A stretch of DNA of 11,692 nucleotides from the NCBI GenBank assembly GCA_002382645.1, contig DFYP01000066.1, forward strand, positions 1-11,692. The letters are read 5' to 3'. Shown one piece after another: positions 1-7,100 of this stretch. Below the pieces are notes generated by a model. It saw nothing but the letters and a program-made list of their open reading frames with translations, was not told the origin of the DNA and did no database searches. How positions within the stretch are numbered: the stretch's first letter is position 1; the number at the start of each line of letters is the position of its first letter. This stretch comes from Desulfovibrio sp. UBA4079 (GTDB taxonomy: Bacteria; Desulfobacterota; Desulfovibrionia; Desulfovibrionales; Desulfovibrionaceae). The position numbers and the translations under genes were made by a program.

Positions 1-187
1 GATTGCCGCAGCCCAGGCCCAGGTTGGCCTGATCCGGAACCGCCCCGAGCTGCTCGGGCCTGTATCCGGCGCGGGCCCCGGCCTGGGAGGGTTCGTCGCC
101 GGTCCCGGCGGGGCAGCAGGTGCCGCCCTGGCGGGCGATGCGGGCGTAGTTCTCCAGCACGCGGGTCTTGATGTTGTCGTCAGCCAT
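1..187 (-). CDS. arsM: Arsenite S-adenosylmethyltransferase ArsM, N-terminal part (runs off the window)
   Basis: The ATG at 187-185 opens a frame that stays open to the window edge, giving 62 residues. It begins MADDNIKTRVLENYARIARQ, then has a Cys pair (C24, C25), a Tyr-rich stretch, and 'VPDQANLGLGCGN' (about residues 50-62), the glycine-rich SAM-binding motif I typical of ArsM. Known members methylate trivalent arsenic with SAM in the cytoplasm, and conserved cysteines bind the As(III). The start codon overlaps the arsR stop by 8 bases (ATGGCTGA) and a GGGAGG ribosome site lies 9 bases upstream inside arsR. The two genes should therefore be co-transcribed and probably translationally coupled. 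The catalytic C-terminal cysteines are outside the window, so full function cannot be confirmed. Confidence 0.85.
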   Translation of the reverse strand, partial: MADDNIKTRVLENYARIARQGGTCCPAGTGDEPSQAGARAGYRPEQLGAVPDQANLGLGCGN

Positions 188-563
188 GCTTTTTGCCTCC
201 CTTGGGGGCCGGGCAGCAGGCCACGGCCTCGGGGGCGTCCGCGCAGTTCCTGGCCAGCAGGTCCAGGGATTGGCGCACCTCGGGGGCGGCGTTGAGCCAT
301 TCCCGCAGGAGCCGGAGCAGGGCCGGGGCCACGGGCGGTTCCGGGGACTCGTGGAGCCGGTAGTAGACCCAGGCGCCTTTCTTGTGGTTTTGGACGAGCC
401 CGGCCTCCACCAGCAGGCGCAGGTGCCGGGAGACTGTGGGCTGGGCCAGGCCCAGGGCCTCCTGGATGCGGCAGACGCAGAGTTCGCCGCCCTCCAGGAG
501 CTTGAGGGTCTTGACCCGGCCCGGATCGGACAGGGCCTTCATGATCTTCAGGAACGGATCCAT
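180..563 (-). CDS. arsR: ArsR-family arsenite-responsive repressor
   Basis: This is a 127-aa winged-helix repressor of the ArsR/SmtB family. Residues 27-31 read ELCVC, the pair C29/C31 being the classical As(III)/Sb(III)-binding motif at the start of helix alpha3. The DNA-recognition helix follows as 'LAQPTVSRHLRLLVEAGLV' and the wing as 'HKKGAWVYYRL'. A C-terminal CC pair near 'VACCP' could add a ligand. I chose the ATG at 563 because GAGGA lies 4 bases upstream. The longer frame would start at a TTG at 614 that is actually the -35 box of the promoter. It sits directly upstream of arsM and is autoregulated by inference from the operator at 571-586. As(III) binding releases such repressors from DNA. 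Confidence 0.9.
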   Translation of the reverse strand: MDPFLKIMKALSDPGRVKTLKLLEGGELCVCRIQEALGLAQPTVSRHLRLLVEAGLVQNHKKGAWVYYRLHESPEPPVAPALLRLLREWLNAAPEVRQSLDLLARNCADAPEAVACCPAPKGGKKHG

Positions 564-570
564 AAAATCC

Positions 571-586
571 TCATATTTGCATATGA
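571..586. promoter_or_regulatory. Probable ArsR operator (perfect 6-4-6 inverted repeat)
   Basis: TCATAT-TTGC-ATATGA is a perfect inverted repeat. It begins at the downstream edge of the -10 box and covers the expected transcription start, 8 bases before the arsR start codon. ArsR sites in other bacteria have a similar ATA-rich dyad. Position and symmetry are seen; binding is inferred. Confidence 0.75.
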
Positions 587-614
587 CTATATCCTGGCCG
601 GACCAACGGGTCAA
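586..614 (-). promoter_or_regulatory. Sigma70-type promoter of arsR-arsM
   Basis: On the minus strand TTGACC (614-609) is followed by exactly 17 bases and TATAGT (591-586), a near-consensus promoter. Transcription should begin near 579, giving a leader of about 16 nt. The -35 region also lies in a small dyad, GACC-AACG-GGTC (601-612). The promoter is only 20 bases after the fur-family stop codon and no terminator separates them, so read-through from that gene into arsRM is possible. Confidence 0.75.
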
Positions 615-633
615 GCGGGATGGAGCGGGGAGG

Positions 634-1065
634 CTACTTTTTGCGGCAGTCGGCGCAGAGGCCGTAGAGGGTCATCTTGTGGTGGGAGAGGGTGAAGCCG
701 TAGCGCTTGGCCACCTCTTCCTGGCGGCGCTCGATGGTCGGGTCCATGATCTCGATGGTCTTGCGGCAGGACTCGCAGATGAGGTGGTCGTGGTGCTCCT
801 GGCCCCAGAGGGGCTCATAGCGGGCCACGCCGTCGCCGAAGTTGTGGGCCCGGGCCAGGCCGGAGTCGGCCAAAAGCTTGAGGGTGCGGTAGACCGTGGC
901 CTGGCCGATGCTCTCGTCGCTGCGCTTGATCAGGTCGTAGAGCTCCTCGGAGGAGATGTGGTCCGCGGTGCGCAGGAAGGAGTCCAGGATGGTCCGGCGC
1001 TGCGGCGTCATCTTCAGGCCGTGATCGGCGAGGTAGCTGGTGAAGGCTTCTTCAGCGGACTTCAT
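634..1065 (-). CDS. fur: Fur-family metal-dependent repressor (Fur-like by residues, PerR role possible)
   Basis: This 143-aa protein is full length for the family. The N-terminal winged helix includes 'LKMTPQRRTILDSFL' and the recognition helix 'GQATVYRTLKLLADSGLA' (about 54-71). The dimerisation domain carries HHDHLIC (91-97) and two structural zinc pairs, C97-x2-C100 and C137-x2-C140. Predicted regulatory-metal ligands are H36, E84, H92, H94 and E105. The residue equivalent to the oxidation-linked Asp85 of Bacillus PerR is Glu84 here, which favours Fur over PerR. In Desulfovibrio, however, a PerR-type gene sits beside rubrerythrin and rubredoxin-like genes, and such genes lie across the island in this window. 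A clear RBS is not evident; ACAGGG lies about 9 bases upstream. The family role is firm, the subtype is not. Confidence 0.88.
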   Translation of the reverse strand: MKSAEEAFTSYLADHGLKMTPQRRTILDSFLRTADHISSEELYDLIKRSDESIGQATVYRTLKLLADSGLARAHNFGDGVARYEPLWGQEHHDHLICESCRKTIEIMDPTIERRQEEVAKRYGFTLSHHKMTLYGLCADCRKK

Positions 1066-1142
1066 GGTTCATGACCCTGTAACGCATCACCAAAAACTCG
1101 GCAAGTGTGTGTTGGAGAGCAGGGCGTGGGCCCTTGCCCGGC

Positions 1143-1170
1143 TTGACAGGTGGCCTGTTCTGGGCAAAGT
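1143..1170 (+). promoter_or_regulatory. Probable tRNA-Ser promoter
   Basis: TTGACA (1143-1148), 16 bases, then CAAAGT (1165-1170), ending 15 bases before the tRNA. The -35 is perfect and the -10 weak (3 of 6). No other promoter-like sequence stands out in the 120-bp gap between fur and the tRNA on this strand. Confidence 0.45.
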
Positions 1171-1185
1171 CAGGACACCCCATGC

Positions 1186-1275
1186 GGAGGGGTGGCCGAG
1201 CGGTTGAAGGCGGTGGTCTTGAAAACCACTGTCGGGGCGACCCGACCGGGGGTTCGAATCCCTCCCCCTCCGCCA
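1186..1275 (+). tRNA. tRNA-Ser (anticodon UGA), CCA encoded
   Basis: The 7-bp acceptor stem GGAGGGG (1186-1192) pairs with CCCCTCC (1265-1271), followed by discriminator G and an encoded CCA. The anticodon stem GTGGT/ACCAC holds loop CTTGAAA, so the anticodon is TGA, reading UCA-type serine codons. A long variable arm around GTCGGG...CCCGAC is typical of serine tRNAs, and the T-loop is TTCGAAT. The gene is complete. Its 3' end doubles as the attachment site of the element, so the functional 3' part was restored by integration. Confidence 0.97.
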
Positions 1276-1279
1276 ATCC
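1256..1279 (+). repeat. attL: left attachment repeat within the tRNA-Ser 3' end
   Basis: These 24 bases run from the T-loop through the CCA plus four bases and are identical to 9428-9451. Identity ends abruptly on both sides (C versus A before, C versus T after), as expected for an att core. Confidence 0.92.
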
Positions 1280-1312
1280 CAGTCAGATCAATGCGTTAGG
1301 TGGCAGGTTTCG

Positions 1313-1339
1313 TTAGGTGAGACAACCTAGTGAGACATT
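1313..1339 (+). repeat. Left tandem TGAGACA repeats, likely integrase arm sites
   Basis: Two TGAGACA copies (1318-1324 and 1331-1337) are spaced 13 bp apart, the first within TTAGGTGAGACA. The 27-bp block matches 9344-9370 at 22 of 27 positions in the same orientation. A third, weaker copy, GTTAGGTGGCA, lies at 1295-1305. The block ends 3 bases before the integrase start codon, so integrase binding here could also repress its own gene; both roles are inferred. Confidence 0.7.
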
Positions 1340-1342
1340 GCC

Positions 1343-2926
1343 ATGCGCAGTCCTGCCTACATCACACTGTCCCGGCATAATGTTTATTACTTCCGGTATC
1401 CCTTGCCCAAGGCCATTCAATCCGCAGGCGTGGCGAGGGAAATCAAGGTATCCCTCCATACACGGGATTCCCGGAGAGCCTTGCAGACCTCCCGGCTCCT
1501 CGCGTATGTGGGCGATATTATGGCAAACAAAGCTATCCAAGGCGGAATGACCTACGCCGAAATTCGGGCCATCTTGCGTGAGCACTTCACGGCCTTCCTG
1601 CACAATCAGCGAAACCAGATCGAGAGCACCGGTCAACTGTCCGGCCAGGGTGTACACGCCCTTCGCAACAGCATGGACCTGGGGCTGAGAGGTATGGGCA
1701 CCTCGGATGATGCGAACGCGATTGCGAACAAGTTCATCGCTCAGCACCAATTGCCGATCAAAGAGGGGACGGCCCAATACGACACGTTCAAGGCCGAATT
1801 CGACAAGGCGTTTAGGGCTTACTGTGCGAAGGCTGTTGAACTGAACGCGGAGTTCGACACGTACTCTTTCGAGACGATTGAGGTGCAGCCCGTGGAAACA
1901 GGCACCTCGGCACAAACCGGTATTTCCGTTGGTGCGTTGATTGATCGGTACGTGCAAGAACGAAACACGGGCAAGAATTGGACCGCCAAGACAGAGCGAG
2001 AGTACAGGGCAATGTTTGCATTCCTGGCCGAAATTCTTGTTCAGGAACGGGATTGCCGTACGCTGACCGTAGCGGATGGGCGGAAAGTCAAAGAGGCGTT
2101 GACTCAGCGTAAGAGGACAAACACGCGCAGGGGGTTCACGCCGAGGCGAGCCAAAAAACCGGATGCTGTTTCAACGAGCGCCGACACGCTGCACGTCAAA
2201 ACGGTCAATAAGCATATCATGGCGTATAGCGGCCTGTTTCGGTGGGCAAAGATGAACGGCTACTTGCCGACCAATATCTTCGAAGGGCTTGCGATCAAGT
2301 ACAAGAAAAAGGAAGCCCGTACCGCCTTTTCTAAGGATCAGATCAGCCGAATGGTTCAAGAGCTTCACGATAATACCGGCGGGCTCGTACGGAAGGACTC
2401 TCAGAAATGGGGGACACTGCTCGGAATATTTACGGGCGCACGGCTCAATGAAATTGCCCAACTCACGCCGGGAGACGTTCGGCAGATCGACGGCATCTGG
2501 TGCCTGGATATCAATGAACACGATGCCGGTAAGCACCTCAAGACAGAGGCAGCAAAGCGCATTGTCCCCGTACACCCAAGGCTCATTGAGTTTGGTTTTC
2601 TGGAGTTCGTCCAGGCTGTACGGGAGGCCGGACACGACAAATTGCTTCACGAACTGACGTATGACAAGAATAATGGGTATGGTCGGAATCTTGGCAGGTG
2701 GTTCAATGAGACGCTTCTGGTTCGCCTTGGTATGAAGGACAAGAAATTAGTTTTTCATAGTCTCAGGCATACGATGGTTACAGAGCTTCTACAGTCTGGT
2801 GTGTCGGACGGTATCACAAAGGCCATTGTTGGACACGCTCAAACTGGTGTGACAATGGAAGTATACTTCACGGATGGGTATAAGCCGGAACAGCTAGTTC
2901 AAGCTATTAGCCTCGTACATAGATAG
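1343..2926 (+). CDS. int: Tyrosine recombinase (phage-type integrase) of the tRNA-Ser element
   Basis: This 527-aa site-specific recombinase has the full catalytic set in its C-terminal domain: R367 (TGARLNE), K400 (HLKTE), H472-x2-R475 (FHSLRHT), H498 (VGHAQ) and nucleophile Y508 (MEVYF). The N-terminus, 'YITLSRHNVYYFRYPLPKAI' (6-25), resembles the DUF6538-type domain of long P4-like integrases. An arm- and core-binding SAM-like domain is expected at about 190-310. It would insert the element into the 3' end of tRNA-Ser and, with a directionality factor, excise it. The ATG at 1343 has only a poor ribosome site (GTGAG about 8 bases upstream). No good promoter is visible between tRNA and int, which are 67 bases apart with no terminator, so read-through from the tRNA promoter is plausible. 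Confidence 0.95.
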   Translation: MRSPAYITLSRHNVYYFRYPLPKAIQSAGVAREIKVSLHTRDSRRALQTSRLLAYVGDIMANKAIQGGMTYAEIRAILREHFTAFLHNQRNQIESTGQLSGQGVHALRNSMDLGLRGMGTSDDANAIANKFIAQHQLPIKEGTAQYDTFKAEFDKAFRAYCAKAVELNAEFDTYSFETIEVQPVETGTSAQTGISVGALIDRYVQERNTGKNWTAKTEREYRAMFAFLAEILVQERDCRTLTVADGRKVKEALTQRKRTNTRRGFTPRRAKKPDAVSTSADTLHVKTVNKHIMAYSGLFRWAKMNGYLPTNIFEGLAIKYKKKEARTAFSKDQISRMVQELHDNTGGLVRKDSQKWGTLLGIFTGARLNEIAQLTPGDVRQIDGIWCLDINEHDAGKHLKTEAAKRIVPVHPRLIEFGFLEFVQAVREAGHDKLLHELTYDKNNGYGRNLGRWFNETLLVRLGMKDKKLVFHSLRHTMVTELLQSGVSDGITKAIVGHAQTGVTMEVYFTDGYKPEQLVQAISLVHR

Positions 2927-2962
2927 GATCACGACTATTACCGTATGGAGTTCATGTACGAG
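2912..2962. repeat. Inverted repeat spanning the int stop codon
   Basis: CTCGTACAT (2912-2920) and ATGTACGAG (2954-2962) are perfect 9-bp arms with a 33-base spacer containing the int stop. There is no T-run after it, so it is not an intrinsic terminator. It could be a protein-binding dyad or an mRNA 3' hairpin. Confidence 0.6.
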
Positions 2963-3049
2963 ATTGGATAGGTGATAGGTGTATACTGATAAGCCTGTAC
3001 GTGTTGGCTTGAATGCAGATTGTATTCTGGTAAGCTAATGTATGTTAGT

Positions 3050-3159
3050 TGAACATGGCTTGTTTGATAGTTAGATGGTAGTTTTTGTTGTGAGTACATA
3101 TTTATACTATATGTCATACTGTAATGTCGTACCAGTTCTCAGTACATTAACCATGTTCA
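3050..3159. repeat. Nested imperfect palindrome in AT-rich DNA
   Basis: The outer arms TGAACATGG (3050-3058) and CCATGTTCA (3151-3159) are perfect. The inner arms ACATAT (3096-3101) and ATATGT (3109-3114) share almost the same centre, near 3105. A third in-register block, TGGTA against its complement, lies between. The remainder does not pair well, so this is a three-block dyad rather than a long hairpin. Confidence 0.6.
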
Positions 3160-3216
3160 GTTTATAGTATACGGCTCTTCTGTTCTTAGCCTTTTACTGG
3201 TCTTTATATTGGTATT

Positions 3217-3318
3217 TCCTGTTTTTGTCTTAGTATTTATCTTGGTCTTTATCTTGATTCTTCTCTTTGCCTTTCTCTTGGTCTTCCCTGGCTTGGCTCG
3301 TCCTGTCCTGGTCCTGGT
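3217..3318 (+). repeat. Degenerate hexanucleotide array
   Basis: About 17 units keep a 6-bp phase, for example CTTAGT (3229), CTTGGT (3241), CTTTAT (3247), CTTGAT (3253), CTTGGT (3277), CCTGGT (3307) and CCTGGT (3313). The consensus drifts from CTTxxT to CCTGGT. The strand is nearly free of A. The array produces a false hydrophobic open frame. Confidence 0.6.
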
Positions 3319-3416
3319 TGGTCTGGGCTAGCCCTGGTTCTGTTCCTCGTTCGTGTTCCTATGGTCCTGGTCCCCGTGTGCTGTTGTACTGTCCTGCCTG
3401 TACTGGCTGGGTTGGG

Positions 3417-3450
3417 CCGGGCCTGCCTGTCTCGGCAGGGCCGGGTTTTT
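3417..3450 (+). terminator. Rho-independent terminator
   Basis: An 11-bp stem with one G-G mismatch (3417-3427 with 3434-3444, core CCTGCC/GGCAGG) and a 6-base loop TGTCTC is followed by G and TTTTT (3446-3450). It acts on the plus strand only. It lies about 490 bases after the int stop and 720 bases before the restriction gene, so it would end an int transcript with a long 3' tail or a separate small RNA, and insulate the downstream gene. Confidence 0.75.
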
Positions 3451-3493
3451 GTAACCGATACAAGGCTCTTTGGTTCCTAAGTTACGTGACAAC

Positions 3494-3525
3494 CCAGGGA
3501 ACCGTTGCGCCTCTAAGTTCCCTGG
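3494..3525. repeat. 9-bp inverted repeat downstream of the terminator
   Basis: CCAGGGAAC (3494-3502) and GTTCCCTGG (3517-3525) are perfect arms with a 14-base spacer. It sits at the point where the strand composition flips from T/G-rich to C/A-rich. There is no T-run. Confidence 0.6.
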
Positions 3526-4169
3526 TCGTGTCCGGCCAGTCCTGCCCCGCCTCGGCAAGGCAACAGATACCAGCCCCGCCACGTCCACCCATGCCCACAC
3601 CCAGCGCCCCGCCAGGAGCCCGGAACAGGCCCGTTACTGCATCGGACAGACCCGGCCTTGTCCGTGTCGCCCCGTGACAGGAAATGGCAGCACAGGCCCC
3701 GCCCCGGTCGGCACGGCTCCGGCGGAAGATGCCCGCCCATGCTCTCCGCCAGAGTAGGCAAGAGCCCGGCTAGGATAGATAACAGATACCCGGCAGGCTG
3801 CGCCCAACCCCAGGCAGCCCGGACCAGTGTCACCCGGGCACGGGCCTGCCGGAACAGGCCAAGATGCAGCCAAGGCCCAATTCTGGTTGAAATAGCAGCG
3901 CTATATTGGCCTTACCGTACCCAACTCCCCCCCTGGGGGACCACTCACGGCGGGAAGGTCGATTCGCCCGGACGGAATTTTACATCATTTTTTGAGACGG
4001 CGGCTGTACGACAAGGAAGTACGCGCTTGGCGGATGGGAGCATCACGCTTGCCCGGATCGTGCCGCCCGTACGAGGGGAGCAACCCAGGCTCGCGCTAGC
4101 CAGGCAAGTTGGACTCGTATATGAGGATGGTCAGCAAAAAATCATCCCGCCTCGGAGTAAGGAGCAGAA

Positions 4170-7100
4170 ATGACCGCACTCCAACAGCTATTGAATACGT
4201 ATAGGGAAACGGCCAAGACTGAACGGGAGAAGGGAACCTACTTTGAGGAGTTGGTTCTTTGCTACCTGCGCAATGAGGCGAGTTACCGCGATCTGTACAG
4301 CCAAGTATGGACATACGCGGATTGGGCTAAAGAACAGGGCATCGACAAACGGGACACGGGCATTGATCTGGTCGCCAAGACCAGTGGCACAGGCGAATAT
4401 CACGCCATTCAGTGCAAGCTGTACGCGGAAGACCATACGTTACAGAAGAAGGATATCGACAGCTTTTTCACAGCATCCGGCAAGAAGCCCTTTACCCACC
4501 GGATCATCGTCAGCAGTACGAATCATTGGAGCGAGCCCGCCGAAGACGCGCTACGCGATCAGCAACCGCCGGTCAGCAAGATCGACCTGTTCGATTTGGA
4601 GAACAGTCAAATCGACTGGGCAAGATACCAGCCACAAGCCGCCCCGGCGCTCAAGCCCAAGAAACAGCTTCTCGATCATCAGAAAAGAGCCTTGGATGCC
4701 GTACAGCAAGGGCTACAGACGGCGGATCGCGGAAAGCTCATCATGGCCTGCGGTACGGGCAAGACCTTCGCGAGCCTTAAGATCGCGGAGAAGCTGGCGG
4801 GCAAGGGGAAGCGGGTGCTGTTCCTGGTCCCCAGCCTCGCCCTGCTCTCCCAGACCCTGACCGAATGGACACAGGAGAGCGGTACGCCGCTGCACAGCTT
4901 CGCGGTATGCTCGGATAGCGACGTGGGCAAGAAACGCAAGAAGGATGACGATATCGTACAGACCTTCATGCATGAGCTGCGCTATCCGGCCACCACCGAC
5001 CCCGCGCGGTTGGCGGATGAAATGAATAAGCGGCACGACGCCCAGCACATGAGCGTCGTATTTTCCACGTACCACTCGATTGACGTGCTGAATCGTGCGC
5101 AGGCGGAGTATGGGCTTGCTGATTTTGACCTGATCATCTGTGACGAGGCCCATCGTACAACCGGCGCGACGTTTGGGGATGATGACGAAAGCAACTTCGT
5201 CAAAGTCCACAACGCGGATTTTCTCCAGGGTACGAAACGCCTGTACATGACCGCCACGCCGCGAATTTACGGCGACAGCGCCAAGGCCATGGCGGAACGG
5301 GACAACGTGGCCCTGTGTTCGATGGATGACCCGGCCCTGTATGGCCGGGAACTGTTCGTGCTGACCTTCTCGGAATCCGTCAAACGCGGCCTGCTCGTGG
5401 ATTACAAGGTTCTGGTGCTGGCCGTGGAAGAAAAGCACGTCAGCCGCCGTTTGCAGAACCTCTTGAAGGACGAGAACAATCAGCTTGTGGTGGATGACGC
5501 CGCGAAGATCGTCGGGTGCTGGAAGGCTCTCTCGAAACAGGGCGTCACCGATGATCTGGTGGGCGACAGCGATCCCATGCGCCGGGCCGTGGCCTTCTGC
5601 CAAGTCATTGAGCCGTCCAAGGCCAGAACTCACAAGGTCAGCTCAAAGAGCATCGCGGCCATGTTTCAGGCCGTTGTGGAAGCATACCAGGAGTCCGAAG
5701 GAAACGAGAACGAGCCCGCCGTACAACTCACCTGTGAAGCTGAGCACGTAGACGGCAGCATGAACGCCAGTGAGAAAGAAGCCAAGCTCGCATGGCTGAA
5801 AGCGGAAACCCCACCACACACCTGCCGTATCCTCAGCAACGTACGCTGCCTGTCTGAGGGCGTTGACGTGCCCGCGCTGGACTCGGTGCTGTTCCTGACC
5901 CCGCGGAACTCACAGGTGGATGTGGTTCAGTCCGTGGGCCGCGTCATGCGCACGGCTCCGGGCAAGAAACGCGGTTATGTCATCCTGCCGGTTGTCATTC
6001 CTGTTGGCATGGAGCCGCATGAGGCCCTGAACGACAACAGGGTGTACGCCGTGGTGTGGCAAGTGCTCCAGGCGCTTCGTTCACACGATGACCGCTTTGA
6101 CGCCATGATCAACAAGCTTGATCTGATCGGCAAAGATGTCAGCAAGATGGAAGTCATCGCCGTCACGGACAAGATCCAACGGAAACAGGAGAAACAGCAA
6201 AAGCCGGATGTCCCAGGCGCACGGGGGCAGGTCATCGGCACGCCGTCCAAACGGCAGAAGCAACCCGACCAGTACAAGCTTGAATTCGAGGTGAGCGAGA
6301 TTGAGCGGGCCATTTACGCCAAGCTTGTGCAGAAGTGCGGCAACCGGCACCACTGGGAAGAATGGGCCGGCGACATCGCCAAGATCGCCAAGACGCACAT
6401 CGACCGCATCAAAGGCATTCTGGAAAACGAGGCGAACACGAAGGAACGGGAAGCTTTCAACGCCTTCGCCGCTGAACTTCGCGATGACCTGAACGACAGC
6501 ATCACGGATGCCGAGGTCATCGAAATGCTGGCTCAGCACCTCATCACGAAACCGGTGTTTGAAGCCCTGTTCGAAGACTACAGCTTTGCCCAGAACAACC
6601 CGATCTCACTCGCCATGCAGGGTGTTCTGGACGTGCTCCAGGAACACCGGCTGGAGAGAGAAGCCGGTACGCTGGAAAGCTTCTATGAAAGCGTAACGCT
6701 CAGGGCAGAAGGCATAGAGAACGCGGCGGGGAAACAGCGGATCGTTGTCGAGTTGTACGATAAGTTCTTCCGCAACGCCTTCACGAAAATGACTGAGCGG
6801 TTGGGCATCGTGTACACGCCGGTTGAGGTGGTGGACTTCATCATCCACAGCGTCAACGAAGTGCTGCAAAGCGAGTTCGGACAAACCCTGGGCAGCAAGG
6901 GCGTACACATTATCGATCCTTTCACCGGAACTGGTACCTTCATCACACGCTTGCTGCAAAGCGGGCTGATTACGCCCAAGGAATTGCCCCACAAGTACAA
7001 GCATGAAATCCACGCGAACGAAATCGTGCTCTTGGCCTACTATATCGCGGCGATCAACATCGAAGCCGCCTATCACGACCTTGTGGGCGGAGAGTACCAA

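Larger units (their letters stand above)
2927..4169. other. 1.24-kb stretch without a credible gene between int and the restriction gene
   Basis: Open frames here lack ribosome sites and recognisable protein character. From about 2980 to 3450 the plus strand is T/G-rich and poor in A. From about 3480 to 3900 it becomes C-rich with A above T, and T falls to roughly 10% in 3541-3660 (hand count). GC also climbs steadily from AT-rich at 2930 to GC-rich at 3440. It holds the inverted repeats, hexamer array and terminator listed separately. It also has a bulged dyad, AAGGCC(C)AAT...ATTGGCCTT, at 3872-3913, a 10-bp direct repeat AACAGATACC at 3563-3572 and 3781-3790, and a C-run/G-run dyad at 3926-3940. 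I found no convincing promoter for the downstream gene. It could be a control region, a non-coding RNA, a mobilisation or replication site, or decayed sequence. Confidence 0.6.

Noticed and set aside
1052..1316. Short frames across the tRNA-Ser gene on both strands
   Set aside because: They read through a complete tRNA gene and are a common annotation error.
3267..3677. Open frame with a hydrophobic, signal-peptide-like start (MPFSWSSLAWLVLSW...)
   Set aside because: The hydrophobic part is a by-product of the T-rich hexamer array; it runs through the intrinsic terminator and has no ribosome site.
2927..4169. CRISPR array in the repeat-rich non-coding stretch
   Set aside because: No 23-45-bp direct repeats with regular unique spacers; the repeats are short, degenerate or inverted.
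3658..4173. 171-codon frame ending in an ATGA overlap with the restriction gene start
   Set aside because: The start would be a TTG without ribosome site, the composition is that of C-rich non-coding DNA, and no domain is recognisable. The ATGA overlap is suggestive but can arise by chance.
4713..5633. 306-codon minus-strand frame inside the helicase domain
   Set aside because: It is the antisense shadow of a strongly supported gene with intact motifs on the plus strand.
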